From assembly GCA_964441025.1 (NCBI GenBank), contig CAYTXG010000025.1, positions 1 through 21,479 of the forward strand: a DNA stretch of 21,479 nucleotides, read 5' to 3'. This DNA is from JAAZIN01 sp964441025 (GTDB lineage: Bacteria > Bacillota > Dethiobacteria > DTU022). The position numbers and the translations under genes were made by a program. The notes under the pieces were generated by a model, which saw only the letters and a list, made by a program, of their open reading frames with translations, did not search any database and had not been told where the DNA came from. Positions 7,123-14,016 of this stretch are shown piece by piece (position 1 is the first letter of the stretch; every line of letters begins with the position of its first letter).

Positions 7123-7860
7123 GTGAGCAATGATCCAACGGCAACCATGACGGTGCTGCAGCACCTGAGCGAGCTGCGCCATCGCCTGATTACGGCGGGC
7201 GCGGCTTTTCTTGCTGCCTCCATTATCTCATTTATGGCGGCGGCGCAGATCCGCCGTTTTCTGACCTATCCTGTGGGGGGACTGCACCTGGTTTACTTTT
7301 CACCTCCCGAAGCATTTATGGCTCAACTTAAACTGGCTCTTCTCGCCGGTGCAGTGTTGGCCTCCCCTTTGATCCTGTATGAAGTGATCGCCTTTATTTA
7401 TCCCGCCCTGACCCCTTTGGAGAAAAAAGTATGGCTGAAGACACTGCTGGGGATGGTTCTTCTTTTTTGCGGCGGGGTCTCTTTTGCCTACCTGGTCTCT
7501 TTTCCGCTGGTCCTGCGCTTTCTGTTGGAATATGGCGGGGGCGGGGCTGCCGCAAAGCTGGCCGTCAGCGACTATATTTCCTTTTTCTTCTCTTTCCACA
7601 TTTTTTTCGGAGTAATATTCCTGATGCCGCTGGCTGCCTGGGCTCTGGGCAGGCTCGATCTAATCCGGCCTGGGCTTCTAAAACGCTGGCGCAAGGGTGC
7701 TATCCTGATTGCTCTTGTCCTGGCAGCTGTCCTGACCCCCCCCGATCCTGTTACGCAGATCGCGCTGGCGCTGCCGCTGATGCTGCTCTACGAGCTGTGC
7801 ATCCTCACGGTAGCTCTCGGCTGCCGACGCAGGAGCAGGGAGATGGCGCCCCTGCGATAG
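7123..7860 (+). CDS. tatC: Twin-arginine translocase subunit TatC
   Basis: TatC recognises twin-arginine signal peptides. This 245-residue protein shows the characteristic cytoplasmic N-terminus TVLQHLSELRHRLI, and about six membrane segments. The conserved LVYFSPPEAFMAQLKLALLAG-type first periplasmic loop is present (written here with one residue beyond a line of 20 omitted), as is the LTPPDPVTQIALALPLMLLY end of TM5-TM6. The start is GTG at 7123 with a weak AAGG nearby and GGGGG about 14 bases upstream. It works with the two TatA proteins encoded upstream; no separate TatB is visible, as expected for a Gram-positive minimal system. mobA follows after about 50 bases. Confidence 0.95.
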   Translation: MSNDPTATMTVLQHLSELRHRLITAGAAFLAASIISFMAAAQIRRFLTYPVGGLHLVYFSPPEAFMAQLKLALLAGAVLASPLILYEVIAFIYPALTPLEKKVWLKTLLGMVLLFCGGVSFAYLVSFPLVLRFLLEYGGGGAAAKLAVSDYISFFFSFHIFFGVIFLMPLAAWALGRLDLIRPGLLKRWRKGAILIALVLAAVLTPPDPVTQIALALPLMLLYELCILTVALGCRRRSREMAPLR

Positions 7861-7913
7861 GGTATAACAGGGGCGGGAGAGCCGACGCCTTTAACTAATT
7901 GGTGGTGTTGTTT

Positions 7914-8570
7914 TTGAACAACTGCTCCCGGCTCGACGGGGCAATCATCCTGGCGGGCGGCGACAGCAGTCGCCTGGGCTGTCCAAAACCATTTTTGGAG
8001 CTGGACGGATTATCGCTGATCGAGATCATGGTCGACCGCCTGAGTTTGCTTTTTCAGGAAATCACGGTGGTGACGGACCGACAGGACTGCTTTGCCCATC
8101 TTCCGGTGAACCTCACAGGCGACCTGCTGACAGGAAGGGCCAAGGGTCCCCTGCGGGGGATCCATGCGGGGCTGAGTGTCTCACGCCTGCCCTACCAGTT
8201 TGTCGCCGCCTGCGACATGCCTTTCATCAACCTGGATCTGGTTCGTTACATGTCTGCTTTTGCGCCTCATTACGACGCTGTTGTTCCCCGGATTGGCAGC
8301 TATTATCAGCCGCTGCATGCGTACTACCGCCGCTCCTGCATAGCTCTGATCCAGGAGCAGATCGAGCAGGATGAATGCAAAGTCACCGCGTTTTATGATA
8401 AAATCAGGGTGCGGTATGTTGGATATGCTGAAATCGTGCGCTTCGATCCCGACCAGCGCTCCTTTTTCAATATCAATACCTGGAGCGATTACCTGGAAGC
8501 GCATGAACTGTTGCAAGAATTAAAAGGGCCGCAGCCGGATCCCGCCGCCCTTTGGGGAAAGGAGCCCTGA
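7914..8570 (+). CDS. mobA: Molybdenum cofactor guanylyltransferase MobA
   Basis: MobA attaches GMP to molybdopterin to make the bis-MGD cofactor of formate dehydrogenases and related enzymes. The nucleotidyltransferase signature AIILAGGDSSRLGCPKPFLEL is at the N-terminus (about residues 9-29, broken after LAGG). Then come GPLRGIHAGL, FVAACDMPF (the Mg-binding D in ACDMP), and DAVVP. FFNINTWSDY near the C-terminus matches the family's FxNINTPxD. I favour TTG at 7914 because GGTGGTG lies 6 bases upstream; TTG 7899 and GTG 7902/7905 are in frame but lack a ribosome site. Its place behind tatC and fdhE fits assembly of a Tat-exported molybdoenzyme. The next gene begins 3 bases after its stop. Confidence 0.92.
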   Translation: MNNCSRLDGAIILAGGDSSRLGCPKPFLELDGLSLIEIMVDRLSLLFQEITVVTDRQDCFAHLPVNLTGDLLTGRAKGPLRGIHAGLSVSRLPYQFVAACDMPFINLDLVRYMSAFAPHYDAVVPRIGSYYQPLHAYYRRSCIALIQEQIEQDECKVTAFYDKIRVRYVGYAEIVRFDPDQRSFFNINTWSDYLEAHELLQELKGPQPDPAALWGKEP

Positions 8571-8573
8571 TCT

Positions 8574-9737
8574 TTGGTTAAGCTACCTGGATATATGGGA
8601 GCGCTTGCTTTCGGTGTGAAGATGGGCCTGGTTGTTCCGGGAATGGACATTGTGCAAACTGTTTTCGAGCAGGTGGCCCGCTGTCACCGGGACGGACTTA
8701 TTGAGAACGGAGATATCATCTGCATCACCGAGTCTGTGGTAGCCCGCGCTCAGAACAATTATGTGACCACCGCCGATGTGGCCAAAGAGATCAAAAAGAA
8801 ACTGCAGCTTGCGCCGGGGAGCAGGCTCGGCGTGGTTTTCCCCATTGCCAGCCGCAACCGTTTTGCCCTTGTCCTCCGGGGCTTTGCCCTGGCCCTGGCA
8901 GGGGGGGAGGTGATCCTGCAGCTTTCCTTTCCCTGCGACGAGGTGGGCAACAGGATCATTGATCCCGATTTCGCCGCTTCGCTGCGCAAAGATCTGATCA
9001 CGTCGGAGGATCTGTCCGGGCGGGAGTTCCCTCATCCTGTCACCGGTATCGACTATATTCGCTTTTATCGTGACATTATCAGCGCGGCAGGTGCGGCGCC
9101 GCAAATATTCCTGTGCAATGATCCCCTGCGCATCCTCGACTACGGGCCCGACGGCATTGTTGCCGCCGATATCCACTCGCGCGAAAGGACCTGCTCCCTG
9201 ATCAGCACCCGACATACCCGCTGCATCACCCTTGACCAGATATGCAGCTCCGGCGAAGCATATTCGGAATGGGGCCTGCTGGGCAGCAACATCTCCGCCG
9301 GCGAAAAAATAAAGCTGGCCCCTCGCGAAGGGCTTGAGATAGTCTGCCGGTTGCAGCGGCTGATCCAGGAGAGGCTGGGTGTGGAGGCTGAAGTGATGAT
9401 CTACGGGGACGGCGCTTATTGCGACCCCACTACGGGAATCTATGAGCTTGCTGATCCAAAGCCGGCTTTTGCCGCCACTGAGGGTTTAAACTGTATGCGG
9501 GGGGGACTAAAATACAAGTTTCTGGCTGATCGATTTTTGCATGAGGAGGGTAAAAGCGCCGCCGAAATCGAGAAACTGCTGCAGGAGAAGATAGAGAATC
9601 CCGGGTCCGACGAAGGCGAAGAGGACCGCGAAGGAACCACCCCGCGGCGGATGGAGGATGTTGTTGCCAGCCTGGCAGATCTGGTCAGCGGTTCCTCCGA
9701 TGCCGGGACGCCGCTGGTGATCGTGAAAGGCATCTAG
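8574..9737 (+). CDS. F420-0:L-glutamate ligase-family protein (CofE/DUF129-like)
   Basis: The 387-residue protein carries the features of the coenzyme F420-0:gamma-glutamyl ligase family. These are an N-terminal GLVVPGMDI, GDIICITESVVARAQ (the ITEs-vvak core that binds GTP/metal in CofE), VVFPIASRNRFALVLRGFA, and later VMIYGDGAYCDPTTGIYELADP with its conserved acidic residues. It is longer than archaeal CofE (about 250 residues), with a charged C-terminal extension (about 335-365, Glu/Asp/Arg-rich). Clostridia and lactobacilli encode similar long proteins although most make no F420, so its real substrate may be different. TTG 8574 is favoured by AAAGGAG at 8558-8564, 9 bases away. It is tightly coupled to mobA (3-base gap) and its 3' end overlaps the converging lnt gene by 53 bases. 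Confidence 0.8.
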   Translation: MVKLPGYMGALAFGVKMGLVVPGMDIVQTVFEQVARCHRDGLIENGDIICITESVVARAQNNYVTTADVAKEIKKKLQLAPGSRLGVVFPIASRNRFALVLRGFALALAGGEVILQLSFPCDEVGNRIIDPDFAASLRKDLITSEDLSGREFPHPVTGIDYIRFYRDIISAAGAAPQIFLCNDPLRILDYGPDGIVAADIHSRERTCSLISTRHTRCITLDQICSSGEAYSEWGLLGSNISAGEKIKLAPREGLEIVCRLQRLIQERLGVEAEVMIYGDGAYCDPTTGIYELADPKPAFAATEGLNCMRGGLKYKFLADRFLHEEGKSAAEIEKLLQEKIENPGSDEGEEDREGTTPRRMEDVVASLADLVSGSSDAGTPLVIVKGI

Positions 9738-11253
9738 CTCTCAGCGCTGCGAGGGCGCAGGCGGTGATAAACAGAAGGCAGAAAAGGGGTAGGAAATCCC
9801 CGGCCCGCCGGTATAGGGTGGGCCGTCGCGCCAGGTCAAGGGGCAGTATATAGCTGCCCCGTTCGGATTTACCCGTGCGCAGCAGCTCCCGCCCCAGGCA
9901 GTCAAAGGAGATGGAGATGCCGCTGTTGGCTACCTGGGTCACGCCGATTCCCATTTCCGCAGCCCGCAGCGCGGCGGCCTGGGCATGCTGTTCCAGCCCG
10001 ATAGTTTCCCCAAACCAGGCATCATTGGTGGCGACAAACATATGCCGCCCCCCCTGCCGGGCAAAGAGGCGGGTGTAATCGCCGAAGTAGGATTCAAAAC
10101 AGATCACCCCGGCCAGGGGAATCCCCCGGTGGTAGAAGAGAGTGAGCTCATCCCCGGCCCGGTAAGCGCCCAGGGTCAGATAATCGAGTTTCAGCAGTTC
10201 ATTTAGCTGCTTCTCCAGCGGGAAAAATTCAACAAAGGGGACCAGGCGCCGCTTGTTGTAAACCTGGCTGCTTTCCTCCCCCGGTGATAGCAGGATCATG
10301 GAATTGTAAAGCAGCTTTTCCGTGTAAAGCTGTGCCCCAAAGATAATGCTAATCCCCAGGCTTTCAGCAAGCTCCTTCATCTCCGGACGGTCCCGGGGTA
10401 TACCATCTTCCATTTTCAGGCCGATCACCGTTTCCGGCCATAGAACCAGTTCCACACGCGGTTCCTTCTCTACCGCCTCTTTGGTCAATTCAAGGTAACG
10501 CTTTAGGATTGTCCTTTTACCCGATGAACTCATGATCTCTTCCGGGGAGCTGTAGCCCTGGATCAGGGCCGTCCAAAGAGGAGTTTCCTCTTTAACCACC
10601 GGCGCCAGGCCCGGGAGCAGCGAACCGCCTGCAAACAGGATCATGAAGATAAGGAAGGCTGCTGCAAGGTTTTTCCCGTGCAGCTTCCCGGTCAGGGCTT
10701 GCAGCAGCGTGCTCTGGAAGAAGACCGCAAGCAGGGGAAGGCCCCAGTACCCAAAAAAAGAGGCGATATTCAGGGCTGCCGGGTAGCGCCATTGGGTGTA
10801 TCCCAAATAACCTATATTATAGCCGATAAACCCCAGCGAACGGATATATTCCATCAGCACCCACAGCGCCGGGATTGCTGTCGCCAGCAGGAGCGGGTTT
10901 CTTAAATAGCGGGCGTAATTGACGGCAAGAGTAAAAAGGGCATTGAAAAAGCAGAGAAGCGTCACCAGCAGGGCTATTGCCGTGAATGCGAGCCCTCGCG
11001 AGAGATGGGCCAAAAGAACACCGCTCAGGTAGAGGTTCAGGTAAAGGTGCAGCGGCACCCCAAAGAGGAACCCGCCGCAGAATGCCTGGCGCGGTCCGAC
11101 GTGCAGGCTGAACCAGATCAGCGGCATCAGGGCAAACCAGGCCAGCCAGCCCTGTTCGCAGGGAGGGTAAGCAGGGATCAGGGCAAGCCCGGAAAGCAGC
11201 GGAAGCAGGTAAAGGGCTGTTGTTTTACCCTTGTTATGCAATATTACCATCAC
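9685..11253 (-). CDS. lnt: Apolipoprotein N-acyltransferase
   Basis: Lnt adds the third acyl chain to the N-terminal cysteine of lipoproteins. The 522-residue length equals that of the well-known enzymes. About six to seven membrane segments in residues 10-210 are followed by a nitrilase-like extracytoplasmic domain (about 225-475) and a final membrane helix (about 487-505). The catalytic triad is present with the correct spacing: E274 in LWPETVIG, K334 in YNKRRLVPF and C385 in GVICFESYFG. NDAWFGETIGLEQHAQAAALRA matches the family block that follows (shown split at G). The start is GTG 11253 or ATG 11250 behind GGAGGGG. It lies downstream of a DUF4349 lipoprotein gene on the same strand and converges on the ligase-family gene. 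Lnt is not usual in monoderm Firmicutes. Confidence 0.9.
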   Translation of the reverse strand: MMVILHNKGKTTALYLLPLLSGLALIPAYPPCEQGWLAWFALMPLIWFSLHVGPRQAFCGGFLFGVPLHLYLNLYLSGVLLAHLSRGLAFTAIALLVTLLCFFNALFTLAVNYARYLRNPLLLATAIPALWVLMEYIRSLGFIGYNIGYLGYTQWRYPAALNIASFFGYWGLPLLAVFFQSTLLQALTGKLHGKNLAAAFLIFMILFAGGSLLPGLAPVVKEETPLWTALIQGYSSPEEIMSSSGKRTILKRYLELTKEAVEKEPRVELVLWPETVIGLKMEDGIPRDRPEMKELAESLGISIIFGAQLYTEKLLYNSMILLSPGEESSQVYNKRRLVPFVEFFPLEKQLNELLKLDYLTLGAYRAGDELTLFYHRGIPLAGVICFESYFGDYTRLFARQGGRHMFVATNDAWFGETIGLEQHAQAAALRAAEMGIGVTQVANSGISISFDCLGRELLRTGKSERGSYILPLDLARRPTLYRRAGDFLPLFCLLFITACALAALRARCLSRSPAASRHRRNR

Positions 11254-11265
11254 CCCTCCAACCGG

Positions 11266-11307
11266 GGCGGCAGGGGCGGCTTCTCCTGGTGGGAGGGTCC
11301 TGCCGCC
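11266..11307 (-). repeat. 9-bp inverted repeat in front of lnt
   Basis: GGCGGCAGG (11266-11274) and CCTGCCGCC (11299-11307) are perfect complements around 24 bases. The stem ends only a few bases before the GGAGGGG ribosome site of lnt, so it could modulate lnt translation. No T-run follows on the minus strand. Confidence 0.45.
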
Positions 11308-11333
11308 GGATCCATGCGATGAGGGAAGGAGAG

Positions 11334-11361
11334 GGCGCAGCTCTCAGGATCGGGCTGCGCC
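11334..11361 (-). repeat. 8-bp hairpin after the DUF4349 gene
   Basis: GGCGCAGC (11334-11341) pairs with GCTGCGCC (11354-11361), loop 12 bases. It is 26 bases beyond the DUF4349 stop on the minus strand but is followed by a CT-rich stretch rather than T's. It may stabilise the 3' end or be a weak terminator between that gene and lnt. Confidence 0.4.
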
Positions 11362-11386
11362 GCGTCGTCACAGTTTTATGGCCGGC

Positions 11387-12328
11387 TCAGTTCGCTGCCG
11401 GAGGCTGCCCACCTGGCGGAACAGCCCTTTTCTTCTTCTTTACAGCCCTGACAATCCCGCATACCAGAAGCACGACAAGGGTAATGATAATCAGTACCGG
11501 CAGCAGCGTGGTCAGAGCAATGAGGGTAAAAGCCGTTGCCGAAGAGATAAAATTGATGCTGCTAAACAAAGCGTCCTTCAAGCGCATCCCCAGGTTGTCG
11601 AAGGGCTTTGGTGATATTTTCTCACTGCCTGCAGTCTTCTCATTGATGTAAAGCTCAATGGTTGAGAGAGACACCAGATCCTGCAGGTGAGTGAATTTCA
11701 TCGTCATGAGCTCGATTTCGCCCCGCACCCGGGACAGCTCCCGCTCCACCTGCAAAACCTCTTCCAAATTGTGGGCCATATCCAGGATTTCGCGCAGCCG
11801 CTCCTCTTCGGTTTTCAGACTTTTGATCCGGGCCTCCATGTCCATATAGGGGAGAGTGACATCCTCACTGCCCTTCTGGACATTTTCAGCCTCTCCCAGG
11901 TCCTGCAGCCTGATCATAAAATTGTCAAACTGCTTCTCCGGAACACGCAGTGTCAGCGAAGCTGAATAGTGTCCCTCGTGGTGCTCGTACACGCTGGAGT
12001 GGCTGACAAGCCCGCTGCTGTCTGCCGTCATTTTTTCAATCTGTTCCACTGCCTTGCGCGTATCGGGAACCAGCAGGTGAAGCGATCCCGTACGGATTAA
12101 GTAGCGTGTGACTGCCTGGGGCGAACTCTGATCCTCAGTAGCCGACCCGCTCTCCTCGTAGTAATCGCCGCCGCCATCATCCATGATGCTGTGCTCCCTG
12201 GGCGAGGCATAATTAAAATCAGCCGCCGATTCCTTTGATGCGCTGCAGCCTGTAAAGATCATGAGGCAGAAGCAAAGCAGCGAAATCCAGAGTACATGCA
12301 GATGTAACTTGCCTTTACCGATAACCAT
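11387..12328 (-). CDS. DUF4349-domain lipoprotein
   Basis: The 313-residue product begins with a basic N-terminus and hydrophobic core (about 9-26) ending in IFTGC, a lipobox that would acylate the cysteine at about residue 28. A low-complexity acidic linker follows. Next is the DUF4349 domain: TRYLIRTGSLHLLVPDTRKA (about 94-113), SASLTLRVPEKQFDNFM, and a coiled-coil (about 165-215, with repeated LxxEEERLxxIL and LEEVLQVERELSRVRGEIE heptads). After VSLSTIELYI comes a membrane helix near the C-terminus (about 268-295), then KKKKRAVPPGG. The domain's function is not known; the architecture places it on the outer face with both ends in the membrane. The ATG at 12328 has GGGGG about 11 bases upstream. 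Located before lnt, which would act on such lipoproteins. Confidence 0.88.
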   Translation of the reverse strand: MVIGKGKLHLHVLWISLLCFCLMIFTGCSASKESAADFNYASPREHSIMDDGGGDYYEESGSATEDQSSPQAVTRYLIRTGSLHLLVPDTRKAVEQIEKMTADSSGLVSHSSVYEHHEGHYSASLTLRVPEKQFDNFMIRLQDLGEAENVQKGSEDVTLPYMDMEARIKSLKTEEERLREILDMAHNLEEVLQVERELSRVRGEIELMTMKFTHLQDLVSLSTIELYINEKTAGSEKISPKPFDNLGMRLKDALFSSINFISSATAFTLIALTTLLPVLIIITLVVLLVCGIVRAVKKKKRAVPPGGQPPAAN

Positions 12329-12444
12329 CTCTCCGGTAACCCCCTTTATGTTTTAAGACTCACAGGCCCGAAAAAAGGTTCCCGCGCACCGCTGCCGCTT
12401 AATAGCCCGCGCTTCTATTATCATCCAGCAGCTCCGAAAGGGCA

Positions 12445-12484
12445 AGTACAAGAGGATGGCAAGGCAGGTATAATGAAGTTATAC
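12445..12484 (+). promoter_or_regulatory. Candidate promoter with TATAAT inside a dyad, upstream of the repeat array
   Basis: A consensus TATAAT lies at 12469-12474 with a partial -35, AGTACA at 12445-12450 (18-base spacer, 3/6). The -10 is embedded in a perfect inverted repeat, GTATAA (12468-12473) and TTATAC (12479-12484). The dyad also offers TATAAC on the minus strand, so it might serve the DUF4349 gene instead or as well. Confidence 0.4.
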
Positions 12485-12505
12485 AAAAAAACAGAAGCCT
12501 GTCCC

Positions 12506-12908
12506 GACCTTCGCTCCGGCTGATATCGATCCCTCTGCAGCCCGGCACAGCCTTGCGGCTGTACCGGACCGCTTTTGGAACCGAAGTCAACCTTTGCCCG
12601 ACCGCTACAGATCCTTTTTGAAACCGACAGCGATGGCGTAACCGCTGCCGATCTCGCCGTTGCCTTCTTGTGCAGTAAGTACAAAAGAACCTGTATCGAT
12701 CTTGGTTCGACCGCAGCAGATCCCTGCAGACCCCGCTACAGTCTTGCCGGCTATAGCAGAGCCTTACAGAACCTGTTGCGATCTTCCCGCCGGCTGGTCA
12801 CAAGCCCGCTTCAGGACCTGTGAACAACCTTTGGCCGGCTGCAGCAAAGCCCTTTAGACCTTGCAGCAGCCTGGACTCGGCCGTAACAGACCTCTGTTTC
12901 ACCTATAG
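12506..12908. repeat. Degenerate tandem array of about 19 units of ~21 nt
   Basis: Reading the plus strand, the sequence breaks into consecutive units that start with GATC/GACC or a close variant and end in CA or GC/TC. Unit starts are 12506, 12528, 12550, 12567, 12590, 12610, 12632, 12650, 12675, 12698, 12719, 12741, 12759, 12780, 12803, 12827, 12847, 12869 and 12889. Lengths vary from 17 to 25 with a mean near 21. A rough consensus is GAYCYT-N4-GACCG-NY-GCA. GCCGGCT recurs at 12746, 12789 and 12834, so neighbouring pairs also show a ~42-46 period. Variable unit length breaks any reading frame, so it does not encode a heptad protein. Confidence 0.7.
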
Positions 12909-13093
12909 TGTTTCCAAACAGATAATTATTATGAAAAACAGCAGAAAAATTTACAGCCCCATTGGTTGGAATAATTGCTCTATTGGACAAATAAAAAATT
13001 ATTTTAACTTAAGCAGGATTTTCAAGCCCGGCATCGAATATATATAGCTGACAGGGAAACGGTAAACCTAACCTCCTACACTATATACATTTT

Positions 13094-13122
13094 AATACAG
13101 GGTTCTCACCCTGTATTTTTTT
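13094..13122 (+). terminator. Strong plus-strand intrinsic terminator after the array
   Basis: AATACAGGGT (13094-13103), tetraloop TCTC and ACCCTGTATT (13108-13117) form a perfect 10-bp stem followed directly by TTTTT. On the minus strand the stem is followed by AAAA, so it would not end the znu operon. Confidence 0.9.
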
Positions 13123-13135
13123 AATTACATCCCCG

Positions 13136-13164
13136 GCCCGCCTGCGCCGCCCCGGGAGGCGGGC
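13136..13164. repeat. GC-rich inverted repeat beyond the znuB-like gene
   Basis: GCCCGCCT (13136-13143) and AGGCGGGC (13157-13164) are perfect complements with a 13-base loop. It lies 40 bases past the stop of the minus-strand importer operon and could stabilise that mRNA's end, but there is no T-run on the minus strand. Confidence 0.45.
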
Positions 13165-13203
13165 TCTTATTCATGTTTTTATCCCGCCGGCTCCCACGTG
13201 GGA

Positions 13204-14016
13204 TCAGCTGCTGCGGGCTTGCGGCCGCCGCCGGATCAGGGAAATGAGAAACAGCAAGGCCATCAGCAAAACTATGGAGGCGCCGGCGGGGATATTCAGA
13301 AAGTAGGACAGAACAAGGCCGCCGGCACTGCCCCCGAGTCCCGTGACCAGCGAGAGGAAAAACATGGCCCGGTAATTTTTACTGAAGCGGTACCCTGTAG
13401 CGGCGGGTATGACCAGGAGCGCAGAGACAAGAACAATGCCGACCAGCTTGACCGAAACCATTACCGTCAGCGCCATCGCCGCAAGAAGCCCGAAATAAAG
13501 AATATCCACCGGGAGCCCGCCGGCCCGGGCTGTTTCTTCATCAAAGGAGATGGCCAGCAGCTCTTTAAAAAACAGGCCGGTAAAGAGCAGCACCAGGGCC
13601 GCCGCCCCGGCCAGCAGCCACAGCTCCGCCTCCGACACAGAGAGGATGTTTCCGAAAAGCAGGGAGAAGATCTCCGGGTAGTAACCCTTAAGGTTGCTCA
13701 GCAGGGCAATGCCAAAGGCCATCCCGGCGGCAAAAAATATTCCGATAACGGTATCCTCGTACAGGCGCCCCCGCCTGCTAATATAGCCTATGGCCAGGGC
13801 GGTGGCAACGGCAAAAGCGCTGCCGCACCAGAAGGGGTTGAGCCCCGTGACCAGGCCCAGGGCGATCCCGCCCAGGGCTGTGTGGGAGATGCCCACCCCG
13901 AGGAAGGAGAGCCGCTTCAGAACGACAAAGAAAGATACCGCAGAACATAGGGAGCCCACCAGAACCGCTGCCAGCAGGGCCCGCTGCATGAAGCTGTAGG
14001 CGAACATCTCAGCCAT
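13204..14016 (-). CDS. Zinc/manganese-type ABC transporter permease (ZnuB family)
   Basis: The 270-residue protein is a membrane permease of the ABC-3 family that forms the channel for Zn or Mn uptake, with about eight membrane segments. The family block FVVLKRLSFLGVGISHTALGGIALG (about residues 28-52, split at LG) and the later GGLPVDILYFGLLAAMALTV plus VGIVLVSALLVIPAATGY are clear. Start ATG 14016 overlaps the end of the ATPase gene in the sequence ATGGCTGA, an 8-base overlap typical of translational coupling. A longer in-frame reading to 14187 would only translate the ATPase gene out of frame. It is the last gene of the importer operon. Confidence 0.9.
   Translation of the reverse strand: MAEMFAYSFMQRALLAAVLVGSLCSAVSFFVVLKRLSFLGVGISHTALGGIALGLVTGLNPFWCGSAFAVATALAIGYISRRGRLYEDTVIGIFFAAGMAFGIALLSNLKGYYPEIFSLLFGNILSVSEAELWLLAGAAALVLLFTGLFFKELLAISFDEETARAGGLPVDILYFGLLAAMALTVMVSVKLVGIVLVSALLVIPAATGYRFSKNYRAMFFLSLVTGLGGSAGGLVLSYFLNIPAGASIVLLMALLFLISLIRRRPQARSS

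Larger units (their letters stand above)
12481..13122 (+). ncRNA. Candidate ~640-nt non-coding transcript containing the repeat array
   Basis: The evidence is positional: a candidate plus-strand promoter at 12445-12474, a perfect intrinsic terminator at 13094-13122 that works only in the plus direction, and no plus-strand protein gene between them. The terminator has no other obvious transcript to end. The enclosed sequence is the 19-unit array plus an AT-rich tail. A small hairpin, ACAGCC-TTGC-GGCTGT (12547-12562), sits within it. No known RNA family was recognised. Transcription is inferred, not shown. Confidence 0.35.
12329..13203. other. Gene-poor 875-base interval holding a repeat array
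   Basis: No open frame here has both a ribosome site and protein-like composition. The interval divides into a short leader (12329-12505) with a TATAAT dyad, a GC-richer tandem array (12506-12908), an AT-rich stretch (12909-13093), a strong plus-strand terminator (13094-13122) and a GC-rich inverted repeat next to the end of the znuB-like gene. Each is listed separately. Confidence 0.75.

Noticed and set aside
12399..12684. Open frames on the minus strand across the repeat array (63 and 87 residues)
   Set aside because: No ribosome site, composition follows the repeat units, and the unit length variation breaks the frame; they look like chance openings.
12506..12908. CRISPR array or plasmid iteron origin
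   Set aside because: No constant repeats separated by unique spacers, no cas or rep gene in the window, and the units are too divergent.
12931..13047. A 38-residue plus-strand frame starting MKNSRKIYSPIGWNN in the AT-rich stretch
   Set aside because: No Shine-Dalgarno sequence precedes the ATG, and no family is recognisable; it could be part of the candidate RNA instead.
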